Of a stretch of 64,000 bases of DNA, positions 40,752 through 49,694 are shown piece by piece. The notes beneath the pieces are model-generated. The model had not been told where the DNA came from. It ran no database searches and saw only the letters and a list, made by a program, of their open reading frames with translations. The first letter of the stretch is position 1; each line of letters begins with the position of its first letter. The DNA comes from Solwaraspora sp. WMMD406. GTDB taxonomy: Bacteria; Actinomycetota; Actinomycetes; Mycobacteriales; Micromonosporaceae. Where the stretch lies: contig NZ_JARUBF010000001.1 in assembly GCF_029626025.1 (NCBI RefSeq), forward strand, positions 5,116,001-5,180,000, written 5' to 3'. A program made the translations under genes and the position numbers.

Positions 40752-41621
40752 TCAACGGCTGGCCAGCAGCTCGGCGAGCGCGTCGGCGAACGCGAACGGA
40801 TGCGTCACGTACCCGACGTGGCCGCCCGGGAAGTGCACGATCTCGCTGCCGGTGCGCTGGGCCAGCACCTCGTTCGGCCGATACGGGAACGCCTCCCGCG
40901 AGTCGACGCCCCCGGCGAGCACCATCCGGTCGCCGGCCGCGACCAAGGCGGCCAGGTCGAGTTCGGTCGCCGGATAGCCGCGCAGCTCGTGCTCCAGCCA
41001 GAACAGGTGGTTGCGGCGCAACCGCTCCAACAGCTCGTCGAGTTCGGCCGGCGGCAGGGCGGTCTCCGGCGGCATCCGGGTGGTGATCGTCATCCCCATG
41101 CCGGCCCGGAAAGCGGCGGCGGCGGCCTTCGGCCCTTCCCGCCGGTAGATGTCGTACACCTCCTGGTAGAAGGCGTACCAGTGGTCCGCGTCCGGCATCA
41201 CCGACACCAGCGGCGGCTCGTGCGCCACCACCACCCGAACCGACTCCGGACACCGGGTCAGCGTGGCGAGGGCGACGATCGCCCCCGAACTGCCACCGAA
41301 GACGTCCGCCGGCCCGCCACCGACGTGCGCGATCAGCCGCCGGGCATCGTCGACATCGTCGGCGAACCGCCGCCCGCTGTCGACCGGGCCCTCGATCGCG
41401 CTACGGGAAAAGCCGCGCCGGTCGTACGTGACCACCTGATGCCGGTCGGACAGCAACGCCGCCAACGGCGCGTACGGTGTGCAGTCGCCGTTACCGGTCG
41501 GGATCAGCAGCAGCGTGGGTCCGCTGCCGCGAACCTCGAAGTAGAGTCGGGCACCGGGCACCGCGAGGGTCCCGGTACGCACCGGGACCGACCGCCAGTC
41601 CACCGTCGAGGAAGGACGCAT
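40752..41621 (-). CDS. Alpha/beta hydrolase
   Basis: Alpha/beta-hydrolase-fold enzyme of 289 residues. Oxyanion region LLLIPTGNGDC, the VVTYDRRGFSRS strand, nucleophile elbow GGSSGA (Ser) and the catalytic His in FPGGHVGYVTHP are visible. The ATG at 41621 starts four bases after the aminotransferase stop, so the two genes are co-transcribed. The longer open frame to 41843 is a shadow of the aminotransferase. The substrate is unknown; esters, lactones or peroxy compounds are all possible in this family. A weak hairpin (40733-40753) overlaps the stop codon. Confidence 0.82.
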   Translation of the reverse strand: MRPSSTVDWRSVPVRTGTLAVPGARLYFEVRGSGPTLLLIPTGNGDCTPYAPLAALLSDRHQVVTYDRRGFSRSAIEGPVDSGRRFADDVDDARRLIAHVGGGPADVFGGSSGAIVALATLTRCPESVRVVVAHEPPLVSVMPDADHWYAFYQEVYDIYRREGPKAAAAAFRAGMGMTITTRMPPETALPPAELDELLERLRRNHLFWLEHELRGYPATELDLAALVAAGDRMVLAGGVDSREAFPYRPNEVLAQRTGSEIVHFPGGHVGYVTHPFAFADALAELLASR

Positions 41622-41625
41622 CCGG

Positions 41626-42783
41626 TCAGCGTCCCACGGCGAGCCGGTCGCGGACACAGTCACGCACCGCGCGTACCGTGTGCTCGACGTCGGCGTCGGA
41701 CAGCGACTGGTGCATCGGCAGCAGCAGGGTCCGGGCCGCCGCCTGCTCGGCGTTGGGCAGCTTGGCGTCCGAGCCGAACGCCGGCACCTGGTGCAGCAAC
41801 GGATACCGGAACGTCGTGTAGATGCCCCGGTCGTACAGGTCACGGGCGATCTCGTCGCGGATGCCGCCGTCGAACTGCAGCCAGTACATGTAGTACGAGG
41901 TTTCGTGGCCGGCCGGCAGCGGCGGCGGGCAGTGGATGCCTTCGATGCCGGACAGCTCGCTGTCGTAATAGCGGGCCACCTGCGCCCGCCGCTCGATGAA
42001 CTCGTCGAGCCGGCTCAGCTGCACCAGCCCGACCGCGGCGAGCACGTCGTTGGTCACCGACCGCCGGGAGAACGACGATACGTCAAAATCCCACCACCGG
42101 GTACGGGTCTGCAACGCGTGGTCGTAGCCGCTGCGCTGCTCCAGCCCGAAGTAGGCGAGCTTGGGCGCTCGGGCGGCGAGTTCCGGATCGCGGACGTAGA
42201 GCATGCCGCCGTCGACCGTCACCACGATCTTGCCGTGGTCGAAGCTCCAGACGCCCATGTCGCCGAACGTGCCGCAGGCCTTGCCGTCCACTCGGGAGGT
42301 GACGGCGACGGCGGCGTCCTCGATGAGCAGCAGACCACGGTCGCGGCACAGTTCGGCGATCTGGGCCACCTCGCCCGGATATCCGCCGTAGTGCAGAATG
42401 ATGACGGCCTTGGTCTGCGGCGTCAGTACGGCCTCGATGTCGGCGACCGTCGGGTTCAGGGTGTGCGGGTCCACGTCGCAGAAGACCGGCCGGGCGCCGC
42501 GCGAGGCGACCGCGTTGCCGGCACCGACGAAGCTGACCGTCGGCATCACCACCTCGTCACCCGGACCGAGACCGGCCAACTCCAGCGCGAGGAAGGTCGC
42601 CTCCGTACAGGAATTCACCGCCGTCACGTGCTCGCTGCCGACGCCGATGTGCCGGGCGAACTCCGCCTCGAACCGGTCGGCGCGCGGTCCCCGGCCGATC
42701 CAGTTGCTTTCGAAGACCTCCCGTACGGCGGCCAACTCACGCTCGCCCAGGGACGGTTGAAAGACGTTGATCATGTCAGCCAC
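41626..42783 (-). CDS. DegT/DnrJ/EryC1/StrS-family sugar aminotransferase
   Basis: PLP-dependent enzyme of 385 residues that aminates keto-sugar nucleotides. SNWIGRGPRADRFEAEFA, the phosphate-binding AVNSCTEATFLAL, PGDEVVMPTVSFVGAGNAV, LLIEDAAVAV and the PLP-lysine region WSFDHGKIVV are present. The motif around the lysine differs from the usual SFHxxK by a shorter SFDHGK. GTG 42783 (MADMINVFQPSLG) has GAGGGA six bases ahead and is preferred to GTG 42789. It is divergent from a sugar C-methyltransferase gene 184 bases away, a pairing typical of branched amino-deoxysugar pathways, although no dTDP-sugar synthase genes lie nearby. Confidence 0.87.
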   Translation of the reverse strand: MADMINVFQPSLGERELAAVREVFESNWIGRGPRADRFEAEFARHIGVGSEHVTAVNSCTEATFLALELAGLGPGDEVVMPTVSFVGAGNAVASRGARPVFCDVDPHTLNPTVADIEAVLTPQTKAVIILHYGGYPGEVAQIAELCRDRGLLLIEDAAVAVTSRVDGKACGTFGDMGVWSFDHGKIVVTVDGGMLYVRDPELAARAPKLAYFGLEQRSGYDHALQTRTRWWDFDVSSFSRRSVTNDVLAAVGLVQLSRLDEFIERRAQVARYYDSELSGIEGIHCPPPLPAGHETSYYMYWLQFDGGIRDEIARDLYDRGIYTTFRYPLLHQVPAFGSDAKLPNAEQAAARTLLLPMHQSLSDADVEHTVRAVRDCVRDRLAVGR

Positions 42784-42967
42784 GCGCACTCCCTCATCGC
42801 CTGAGCCATCATCATCACCGCGCCTGCGGACCGGTCACACCTTCCCGGTTGCGATGATGAACAGCGCCGATGCCGGCGTCATTGCCGACGGGCCGGACGG
42901 CGTCGACGCCGGCGAGGCAGCAGGATGGAAGAAGCGGTAAGGTCCGGCCGGCCCATACGCTGCGGCC

Positions 42968-44185
42968 ATGACGTCGTGCCGGATCTGCGGCGGCCCGGTC
43001 CAGGAGATCCTCGACCTTGGACGGCAGCCCTCAGCGAACAAGTTCCTGCTCCCCAGTGAGGTCGAGCAGGAATTCCTGTTCCGCCTGGCGATCGGCGCGT
43101 GCGCCGACTGCACGATGGTCCAGTTGCTGGAGGACGTACCGCAGGAGCTGCGCTACCACAGCGCCTACCGCTACCTGGCGTCCGGCTCGGCCAGCCACCG
43201 CAAACACTTCGAGCAGGACGCCCGGCGGTTCCTGGAAACCGAACTGACCGGTCCGGACGCGTTCATCGTCGAAATCGGCTGCAACGACGGGGTGATGCTG
43301 GAGACGATCGCCCAGGCCGGCGTACGGCATCTGGGGGTCGAACCGGCCAGCGCGGTCGCCGAGATCGCCCGGGGCAAGGGCATCGACGTCGTCACGACGT
43401 TCTTCGACGCCGATACCGCCGCCGACATCCGCGCCGCACACGGCCCGGCGCAGGTGGTGTTCGGCGCCAACACCATCTGCCACATCAGCCACCAGGAGTC
43501 GCTGTTCCGGGGCCTGGACACGCTGCTCGGCCCGGACGGGGTGTTCGTCTTCGAAGAGCCCTACCTGGAGACCATCTTCGGCGCGTTGGCGTTCGACCAG
43601 ATCTACGACGAACACGTCTTCTACTTCAGCGCCCGGTCCGTGCAGGCGATGGCCGCCCGGTTCGGCTTCGAACTGGTCGACGTCGAAGAGGTGCCGTTGC
43701 ACGGCGGCGAGATCCGCTACACCATCGCCCGGCCGGGGCGACGCCGGCCGACCGAGGCCGTGCACCAGCTGCTGGCCCGCGAACAGGAGATCGGGCTCGC
43801 CGAGCCGGAGACGTACGCCCGGTTCGGGATGACCGTGGCCCAGGTCCGCAGCGACCTGCTGACGCTGCTGCACGAGATCCGCGACAGTGGACGGACCGTG
43901 GTCGGCTACGGCGCGCCGGCCAAGGCCGCGACCGTGACGAACTACTGCGGCATCGGCCCGGACTTGGTGCCCTTCACCTGTGACTCCACGCCCGCCAAGC
44001 AGAATCTGTTGCTGCCCGGCACCCACCTGCCGGTGCTGCCACCGGAGGAGTTCCACAAGGCCGCGCCGGACTTCGCGCTGCTGTTCGCGTGGAACCACGC
44101 CGAGGAGATCATGGCCAAGGAGCGGGCGTTCCGCGAGCGCGGCGGCAAGTGGATCCGCTACGTGCCACAGGTACGCATCAGCTGA
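42968..44185 (+). CDS. NDP-hexose C-methyltransferase (EvaC/TylC3-like)
   Basis: SAM-dependent methyltransferase of 405 residues. The N-terminal zinc-binding region CRICGG plus CADC (Cys4, Cys7 and two near 44-47) is the mark of sugar C-methyltransferases. It is followed by SAM motif I EIGCNDGVMLE, GANTICHISHQESLFRGL, EEPYLETIFGALAFDQIYDEH with the conserved Tyr/His/Glu, and the C-terminal domain VVGYGAPAKAATVTNYCGI. It would add a branch methyl group to a keto-sugar nucleotide. With the divergent DegT aminotransferase it suggests a branched amino sugar. The ATG start (MTSCRICGG) is the normal family start. Confidence 0.9.
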   Translation: MTSCRICGGPVQEILDLGRQPSANKFLLPSEVEQEFLFRLAIGACADCTMVQLLEDVPQELRYHSAYRYLASGSASHRKHFEQDARRFLETELTGPDAFIVEIGCNDGVMLETIAQAGVRHLGVEPASAVAEIARGKGIDVVTTFFDADTAADIRAAHGPAQVVFGANTICHISHQESLFRGLDTLLGPDGVFVFEEPYLETIFGALAFDQIYDEHVFYFSARSVQAMAARFGFELVDVEEVPLHGGEIRYTIARPGRRRPTEAVHQLLAREQEIGLAEPETYARFGMTVAQVRSDLLTLLHEIRDSGRTVVGYGAPAKAATVTNYCGIGPDLVPFTCDSTPAKQNLLLPGTHLPVLPPEEFHKAAPDFALLFAWNHAEEIMAKERAFRERGGKWIRYVPQVRIS

Positions 44186-44224
44186 ACCGCAGCGGTGGAG
44201 GCAGATCGATCCGGTCGCAGCGGA

Positions 44225-46393
44225 TCAGCGCGTTTGGTCGTCGTGTTGAGCAAGCCGGTCGCGGAGCAGGGCGTGTCGGAACTGGTAGACGCCGCCAGCT
44301 TGGCGTAGCACGCCCCGCCGATGGGCGTCGGCAAGGAACGCCATGATCGGCCAGGGTAGTTCGTTTCGAATACACCACCACAATCGCGCAACTTGAAAAG
44401 CACCCCATGCGTTCAGCACGAGCCCGCCCACGAGCCCGAGCACGAACCCAAACACCAGCCCGCCCACGAGCCCGGACACGAGCCCTCCCACGAGCCCTCC
44501 CACGAACCCAAACGCCAGCCCAAACGTCAGCCCAAGCCAGAGGCCGATCCAAATCGCGCCAGCCAGCGATCGACGCCGGTCGTCGTAGAGGAGTGCAAGC
44601 GGATCCGATGCCGTGTCGGCGTCGCTGCTGTCGAAGAGGGTGGTGAACTCCCTGCTGAGCTCGTATAAGAGCCCGACCACGAGCCCGCCCACGAACCCAA
44701 ACACGAGCCCGGACACCAGCCCCGACACGAGCCCTCCCAAGAGCCCCGACACGCCGCCGAACAAGAGCCCTCCCACGAACCCAAACACGAGCCCGGACAC
44801 CAGCCCGACCACGAGCACGGATCCGATCCGACGAAACAACGGCCGGTTCGACCGTCGCCAGCGAAGCTCTCGTCGAGACAGAGTCGCGCGCCCGCCCTCG
44901 AGCCCGCCCTCGAACCCGAACACCAGCCCGAACACCAGCCCGACCACCAGCCCGACCAACAGCCCGACCAACAGCCCCGCCACGAGCCCCGCCACGAGCC
45001 CCGCCACGAGCCCCGCCACGAGCCCCGCCACAAACTCGAAGACGAGTCGGATGGGACGGGGAAGGGCATGGACGAGTTCCCACCAGGCGACGTCCTGGGT
45101 GTTGTGGCGGTGCATGTGGTTGGCGAGGTTGCGGAGGTATCGGTGAGCGTCTGCGCGCCGCCAGGTTCGGCCGGTGGGGTCTGGTTCGGGTGGGTCGGGG
45201 TAGGCGGCGGGGATGAGCCGGTCGAGGAGGTAGGCGTGGACGGTGTCGGTGTCGGGCAGGTCGAGGAGTCTGGCGGGTTGGTTGTCGGGTTGGTCGGGGT
45301 CGGTGTGGGTGATGCGGGCGAGGTCGATCCACAAGGGCGCGTTGAGGGCGGCGGCCAGCCGGCCACCATGCTGCGTCGTATCGAGGTCGAATGCCGCTGC
45401 CCAGTCGTCGGGTCGGCTGGTGGTCTGTTGCAGGTGCGCACGTACGACGTCGGCGGGGATCGCTGCGAGTTCCAAGACCGCTGCGGCGGCCATCGTGGTG
45501 CCGGGCAGATCGGTGAGGGTGTCGAGATACTCGGTGGTGCGGCTGGTCAGCACGAGTGGCTGGTCAGGGTCGAAGGTGTTGCTGATCGCTCGGATGGCGC
45601 GCGCCCGACGAGGCGCGGGCATCTCGTCGAGGCCGTCGAGCAGCGGGAGCAGCTGCCCGGTCGTAATGGAGCCCTGGTAGCCGTACTCGGTGGCGAGCTG
45701 GCTGGAGATCCATTGTTCGAGGGTCTGCTCGTCGGGGTTCCAGGTCGGCAGGCGCAGCAGCACCGGCACTGGGTCTTCTGCGGTGCGGGTCTGGAGGAGT
45801 CGCAGGGCTTCGCGTAGTAGCAGTGAGGTCTTGCCCGCGCCGGGCTCGCCGAGGATGACGACCCGGCCGCGCAGCCGCTGGTCAGTCAGGACGCTGTGCA
45901 GGGCGTCGGGGTGGCCCAGGTCGAGGTGACCGTCAAGGTTCAGCGGAGCCGGGTCGCCGTCACTACGGATGTTGCTCCAGCGGTCGGCGATCGGCGGGCC
46001 GATCGTGGTCCAGGCCACCGGCAGGGGATGTGGATTGGCCAACCGGCGACGGCGTAGCTCCGGACGCCATGTCCGCTCGACCGCAGCCGCGAGTCCGTCC
46101 AATGCCGCTGGATTCGAATGCCCGCCAGGAGCATCGGCGTGGCCACCAGCAGACCGAAGCCCTCGGACCGCCAGGACGAACCCGAGGAAGCCAAACGTAC
46201 CCCCGATGACGCTGAATACCTTGTCGAGCCCTTCCAGCACATCATTGTCGTGAAAGGAGTGAGCTATCCCAACAAGCACCACACCCAGCGCGACAAGCCC
46301 TGCACCCCACGCAACGCGCCGGCCTCGGCCGCCAACCCGCTTGCCCACCACCGCCACACCATACTGACCGTGACCTGACCTCACACTAATCAC
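44225..46393 (-). CDS. NACHT-type NTPase with long Gly-Leu-Val repeat membrane domain
   Basis: Protein of about 722 residues. Two N-terminal hydrophobic segments (about 26-46 and 61-78) precede a NACHT/STAND NTPase with Walker A GEPGAGKTS at 182-190 and Walker B LLPLLDGLDEM at 248-258. From about residue 452 to 660 the chain is a series of glycine-zipper membrane segments built from GLVAGLV, GLVFGF and GLVSGLV repeats, broken by short charged loops (around 500-530 and 575-605). A soluble tail follows. The start is uncertain: the frame opens at 46498 inside the upstream gene, and GTG 46393 avoids overlap but lacks a good ribosome site. Bacterial NACHT proteins can defend against phage; here a membrane effector is inferred. 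Confidence 0.82.
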   Translation of the reverse strand: MISVRSGHGQYGVAVVGKRVGGRGRRVAWGAGLVALGVVLVGIAHSFHDNDVLEGLDKVFSVIGGTFGFLGFVLAVRGLRSAGGHADAPGGHSNPAALDGLAAAVERTWRPELRRRRLANPHPLPVAWTTIGPPIADRWSNIRSDGDPAPLNLDGHLDLGHPDALHSVLTDQRLRGRVVILGEPGAGKTSLLLREALRLLQTRTAEDPVPVLLRLPTWNPDEQTLEQWISSQLATEYGYQGSITTGQLLPLLDGLDEMPAPRRARAIRAISNTFDPDQPLVLTSRTTEYLDTLTDLPGTTMAAAAVLELAAIPADVVRAHLQQTTSRPDDWAAAFDLDTTQHGGRLAAALNAPLWIDLARITHTDPDQPDNQPARLLDLPDTDTVHAYLLDRLIPAAYPDPPEPDPTGRTWRRADAHRYLRNLANHMHRHNTQDVAWWELVHALPRPIRLVFEFVAGLVAGLVAGLVAGLVAGLLVGLLVGLVVGLVFGLVFGFEGGLEGGRATLSRRELRWRRSNRPLFRRIGSVLVVGLVSGLVFGFVGGLLFGGVSGLLGGLVSGLVSGLVFGFVGGLVVGLLYELSREFTTLFDSSDADTASDPLALLYDDRRRSLAGAIWIGLWLGLTFGLAFGFVGGLVGGLVSGLVGGLVFGFVLGLVGGLVLNAWGAFQVARLWWCIRNELPWPIMAFLADAHRRGVLRQAGGVYQFRHALLRDRLAQHDDQTR
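44400..45050. repeat. Codon-level repeat tract encoding the GLV membrane domain
   Basis: Short degenerate units such as GAGCCCG and CACGAGCCCGCC recur dozens of times in two main blocks (about 44400-44525 and 44660-45045). They are in frame with the NACHT gene and encode Gly-Leu-Val pairs. The near-identical units at 44975-45030 look recently expanded. Because the repeats are coding, copy number may vary between strains. Confidence 0.75.
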
Positions 46394-46415
46394 GGTGCTG
46401 TCGGACAGTTGACCT

Positions 46416-47390
46416 TCATTGGTCCCGGCGGGAACTGCTCTCTTGTGGATCTGCGACCTCGAAGGCGCAGCCCCAGGAGAGGGTGAGGCCAGCCCCACTG
46501 TGACCGTAGTTGTGGATCATCCTGGCGGCGCCGAGTCGCTGTTCTTCGACCCGGACGTGTGGGCGGGTAGGACGAAGGCCGACACGGTGCTCGATGACCC
46601 GGACACCGCGCAGGCGCGGTTCGACTTCGGCGCAGCGGCCAAGGATCGCGGCTGCGGTCTCAAGGTCGGGTTCTCGACTCCACTCGCCGGGCTGGGCGGT
46701 GCCGCCGAGGACCAATGTCTCGCCCTGCGGATAGATGTGTAGCAGGTCCGGTGAGAGCCCGGTGTCTTCGGAGAAGAACTCGGTGATGCCGGGGTTCTCG
46801 ACCACGACGAGCTGTCCACGGACCGGTGTCAGGTCGAGATCGGGTACGAGGTCACGTGCGCCCATCCCGGCGCAGTTGACGATCATCGGTGCGACACCAA
46901 TGGTTTCGTCCAGTGTGCTGAGCCGGCGGATCACGATCTGGCCGCCGACCGCCGCCAGCCGCTGTCGCAGATAGCCGAGGTAGATCGGCATGTCGACCAG
47001 CGGCGCGGTGTAGCGCCAGCCAGTGGCAAAGCCGTGCGGTAGCTCGCTCGGCTCGCACATCCGGAACCCGTCGAGCTGGGCACCCCAGGGTGGCGGTGGG
47101 GCGGGGGTGCGTGATGCCTCGATCCCGGCGACCAGCCGTACGCCGGTCGTCGGGTCGGTGGCGAGTCGACGCAGCACGTCGAGCGTCTTGGCGCTCCAGG
47201 CGCGGACCCGCTCGACGGGCTGGACCAGATACGGACCCCACATCGCTCCGGCGGCGTACGAGGTGGTCCGCTCGGGTGGCTCAGCGGCCCAGATCGTGAC
47301 CCGCAGACCGGCCTCGGCGAGGCAGATCGCGGTGGTGAGACCGGTGACGCCGGCACCGATTACCAGGGCGTCGAGATCGGTGCGGGTCAT
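46416..47390 (-). CDS. FAD-dependent D-amino-acid-oxidase-like enzyme
   Basis: Flavoprotein of 324 residues. The N-terminal ALVIGAGVTGLTTAICLAEAG is the FAD-binding Rossmann loop; TSYAAGAMWGPYLVQP and the C-terminal IHNYGHSGAGLTLSWGCA are typical of D-amino-acid oxidases. It would oxidise D-amino acids to keto acids with release of ammonia and hydrogen peroxide. It starts 15 bases after the HTH/TPR gene (GTG 47393 is an alternative start) and ends about 22 bases before the NACHT gene, so the three form an operon. Its role beside a NACHT NTPase is unclear; peroxide production or peptidoglycan-related signals are guesses. Confidence 0.87.
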   Translation of the reverse strand: MTRTDLDALVIGAGVTGLTTAICLAEAGLRVTIWAAEPPERTTSYAAGAMWGPYLVQPVERVRAWSAKTLDVLRRLATDPTTGVRLVAGIEASRTPAPPPPWGAQLDGFRMCEPSELPHGFATGWRYTAPLVDMPIYLGYLRQRLAAVGGQIVIRRLSTLDETIGVAPMIVNCAGMGARDLVPDLDLTPVRGQLVVVENPGITEFFSEDTGLSPDLLHIYPQGETLVLGGTAQPGEWSREPDLETAAAILGRCAEVEPRLRGVRVIEHRVGLRPTRPHVRVEEQRLGAARMIHNYGHSGAGLTLSWGCAFEVADPQESSSRRDQ

Positions 47391-47405
47391 CACGTGACCG
47401 TAGCG

Positions 47406-48833
47406 TCAGGCCGGTTGGCGTGCGAGTGCGTTGTCCAGTTCGGGGAGCAGGTCGGCGACGGTCTGGTTCCGCTTCCGTCGGCGGAGTTCCTGCGTGAGAG
47501 CGCGGAGTAGGGCCGTGCTGCGGGGTGAGCGAACCTTGTCGAGCCGGGGCAGGGCCATCCGGGTGACCGCGCAGGCGTCGTCGAGTTTGCCCTGGGTGGC
47601 GTATCCGAGCGCGAGCCAGGCGCCTTCGTAGAGAGCGCGCCGCTGGTAGGGAACGTCTGGTCGGCGGGCGTAGGCACCGGTTCGTAGGAGGGATTCACCC
47701 TTGCGGAGCAGCGTCCGTCCGTCGGTTCGCCGGCCGGCCGCTGCTGCTTGTCTACCGGCGAGGATCATGGCGTAGCCGGCTTGGCAGTCGAGGTGGTTCG
47801 GGGTGAGGTAGTACATCCATCCCGGGTCGCGGTCGGGATGCCGCTTCGCGAGCTGGTCGCGGGATTCGGTCCAGGCGCGTTCGCACTGGTCGACGCGGCC
47901 TGCGGCGGCGTTGGCGTAGGCGAGGCGCGACAGCACGGATGCCTGGACGCTCGCGGGAGACCGGTCGGCGAGCCGACGGGCGGCGTCACCGAGGCGTAAG
48001 CCGTCGCTTGTGTCGCCGAGTGACGCGGACTGGAAGGACAGGTCGGCGAGGACGTGTGCTTCCATCGAGCGGTATCCGGCGTCGTGTGCGGCTCGCAGGC
48101 TGGTGAAGTAGTAGCGCTGGGCGAGCCCTTGTTGTCCGGCGTCGAGGGCCTTCCATCCGGCGAGTTGGGCGAGGTCGGCGAGAGCGATCAGAAGCCGGTG
48201 GGTGGTGGCGTCGGTGTGACCGCCATCGCGAAGTACGAGAAGGACCGCGCGGACCTGGGCACCGACGTAGCCGAGGCCGGCCGCGCCGCCACGCTCGTCG
48301 TCAAGCAACTGTAGGCGTGGCACGCTGGCTTCGATTTGGTCGACGAGTGGGTCGTCCGGTGTCGCGGTCGGGAGGACGGTTCCGCCCGCCGGTAGGTGTT
48401 GGTCCAGGTAGATGGTCACCGCCTGGGCGAGGGCGGCCCCGGAGACGGAGAGGAACATCCTCCTGTCCACCAGACCTCCCAACAGCCAGTCCTCGGCGAT
48501 CAGCATGGTGTTCGCGAGTGTCCACGGCCCGTCCATGCCGGTACTGGCCGCCACCACCAGCGTGCCATCTGCCGCCTTGGGCTGCCCGTGCCAAAGGTCC
48601 CCCGCTGTCACGATGCGTCCGAGGCGTCGGGAGATGACGTACGCGGCCAGGGCCGGCAGCGGCGGGCGTGGGACGCCGCCGGAGTCACGCCAGTGGTAGG
48701 GAGCGGTCTCGGCGAGTGACCCAGAGCCGAAGAGTCGGTTGATCTCCCGCGCAAGGGTACGTGGGGTGAGGCCGGCTTCTGCCATGTGCGCTGTGAGGGT
48801 CTGGTTGGCGCGCTCTGGTGGTGGTGATCCCAT
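47406..48833 (-). CDS. HTH-TPR transcriptional regulator
   Basis: Cytoplasmic regulator of 475 residues. The N-terminal ~80 residues resemble a degenerate XRE-like DNA-binding domain (LTPRTLAREINRLFG, then WRDSGGVPRPPLPALAAYV). The remaining ~320 residues are helical repeats of TPR type (LLIALADLAQLAGWKALDAG, LSRLAYANAAAGRVDQ, YEGAWLALGYATQGKLDDA). Such proteins are common in actinomycetes and sense peptides or stress signals. ATG 48833 has GGAGGAG a few bases ahead. It heads the operon with the D-amino-acid oxidase and NACHT genes, and is divergent from four small genes. A TTG/GTCAA palindrome lies in the shared promoter region. Confidence 0.82.
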   Translation of the reverse strand: MGSPPPERANQTLTAHMAEAGLTPRTLAREINRLFGSGSLAETAPYHWRDSGGVPRPPLPALAAYVISRRLGRIVTAGDLWHGQPKAADGTLVVAASTGMDGPWTLANTMLIAEDWLLGGLVDRRMFLSVSGAALAQAVTIYLDQHLPAGGTVLPTATPDDPLVDQIEASVPRLQLLDDERGGAAGLGYVGAQVRAVLLVLRDGGHTDATTHRLLIALADLAQLAGWKALDAGQQGLAQRYYFTSLRAAHDAGYRSMEAHVLADLSFQSASLGDTSDGLRLGDAARRLADRSPASVQASVLSRLAYANAAAGRVDQCERAWTESRDQLAKRHPDRDPGWMYYLTPNHLDCQAGYAMILAGRQAAAAGRRTDGRTLLRKGESLLRTGAYARRPDVPYQRRALYEGAWLALGYATQGKLDDACAVTRMALPRLDKVRSPRSTALLRALTQELRRRKRNQTVADLLPELDNALARQPA

Positions 48834-49154
48834 GAAGCTCCTCCCCCAGGTTCAGCCGACGGTACCGCGAAGACGCTGATCATGTTGTCCGTCATGGCCG
48901 TGTCAATTTGACGCTCTTAACGCTTCCATCCCCTGTCTGAGCGATGCCGGTTCGCGGTCTGCTGGATATGTCGCCGCTGGCGTACCCAAAGAGGCACTGC
49001 GCTGGCAGACACAACCCATGACGGATAAGCGGAGGATCTGTGCCTGTCTCCACGACACACCGCCGGGACTACGAGTTCGACCGGCATCGAACATCGAGAA
49101 GCCTCCCGCCCGGATCGCCTTCCGGGTTTCCGTCGACTCGGCTGAGGGGGATTC
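48834..49154. promoter_or_regulatory. Divergent promoter region with small palindrome
   Basis: This 321-base gap separates the HTH-TPR operon from the small-gene operon. It carries the palindrome GTCAATTTGAC at 48902-48912, a plausible operator in an otherwise GC-rich stretch, followed by an AT-richer CTCTTAACGCTT. No gene with a ribosome site was found. Promoter positions cannot be fixed by eye. Confidence 0.45.
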
Positions 49155-49508
49155 TTGATCAACAATGACAGTGGTGGAAGCGGATCGCAAAGATCATCGG
49201 CGCGAGATGGCATCGACGACGCCAGCGACGCTGCGCCTGTCCGGCCGGCGTTGCCGAGGCGGGTGCCTGACCCGGCCGGCGTGGACACCGATCTGCGGTT
49301 CCGCCTGACGGCGGTCCGAGAAGACGTACGGGCGCATCTGCCGACCCGGTGGCGGGTCTGCCGTACCTGCGGCCGCGCCACACCGTGCCGGCCGTTCCTG
49401 CGAGCGCTGACGATCCTCGACCGCCACGACCCGGCCAAAGCGAGACGGCTGCGCACCGTGCTGCACCTGTCCGGACTCTGGTCGGCACCGCTGCCGGCCC
49501 GGAAATGA
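49155..49508 (+). CDS. Hypothetical protein with CxxC pair
   Basis: Protein of 117 residues, not recognised. The first ~45 residues are polar and probably disordered; the rest is basic and helical with WRVCRTCGRATPCRPFLRA, which offers three cysteines for a small metal site. The start is TTG 49155, chosen because GAGGGGG lies five to eleven bases ahead. It is the first of four small co-directional genes, with a 15-base gap to the next. The genomic pattern (small unknown genes divergent from an HTH-TPR regulator) is common in actinomycetes. Confidence 0.6.
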   Translation: MINNDSGGSGSQRSSARDGIDDASDAAPVRPALPRRVPDPAGVDTDLRFRLTAVREDVRAHLPTRWRVCRTCGRATPCRPFLRALTILDRHDPAKARRLRTVLHLSGLWSAPLPARK

Positions 49509-49523
49509 AAGGGCGTGTCGACG

Positions 49524-49694
49524 ATGGAGATCGGAGCAATCGTCGGAGCGGCGCTGCTCGGCTTCTGCGCCGGACTGTTCTCGTTCCGGGTGAAGTCGAG
49601 ATGGTGCCCCCAGTGCGGGCTGACCACTTGGCCGACAGAACGAGGCGCTGACGGCGTCGAACGGCCACGGCGCGACGCACCACCCCGTGAATAA
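49524..49694 (+). CDS. Small membrane protein with CPQCG motif
   Basis: Protein of 56 residues, too short for many ORF cut-offs. One membrane helix (IGAIVGAALLGFCAGLFSF) is followed at once by RVKSRWCPQCG and a polar tail, so the tail with its single CxxC is probably cytoplasmic. The ATG at 49524 follows AAAGGG by about ten bases. The stop overlaps the next start by eight bases (49687-49694). Proteins of this form recur in actinomycete small-gene operons; function unknown. Confidence 0.6.
   Translation: MEIGAIVGAALLGFCAGLFSFRVKSRWCPQCGLTTWPTERGADGVERPRRDAPPRE

Noticed and set aside
40733-40753. Seven-base stem hairpin at the end of the hydrolase gene
   Set aside because: Stem is short and overlaps the stop codon; not convincing as a terminator.
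44400-45050. CRISPR-like dense short repeats
   Set aside because: Units are degenerate, have no spacers, and are in frame with a Gly-Leu-Val membrane domain.
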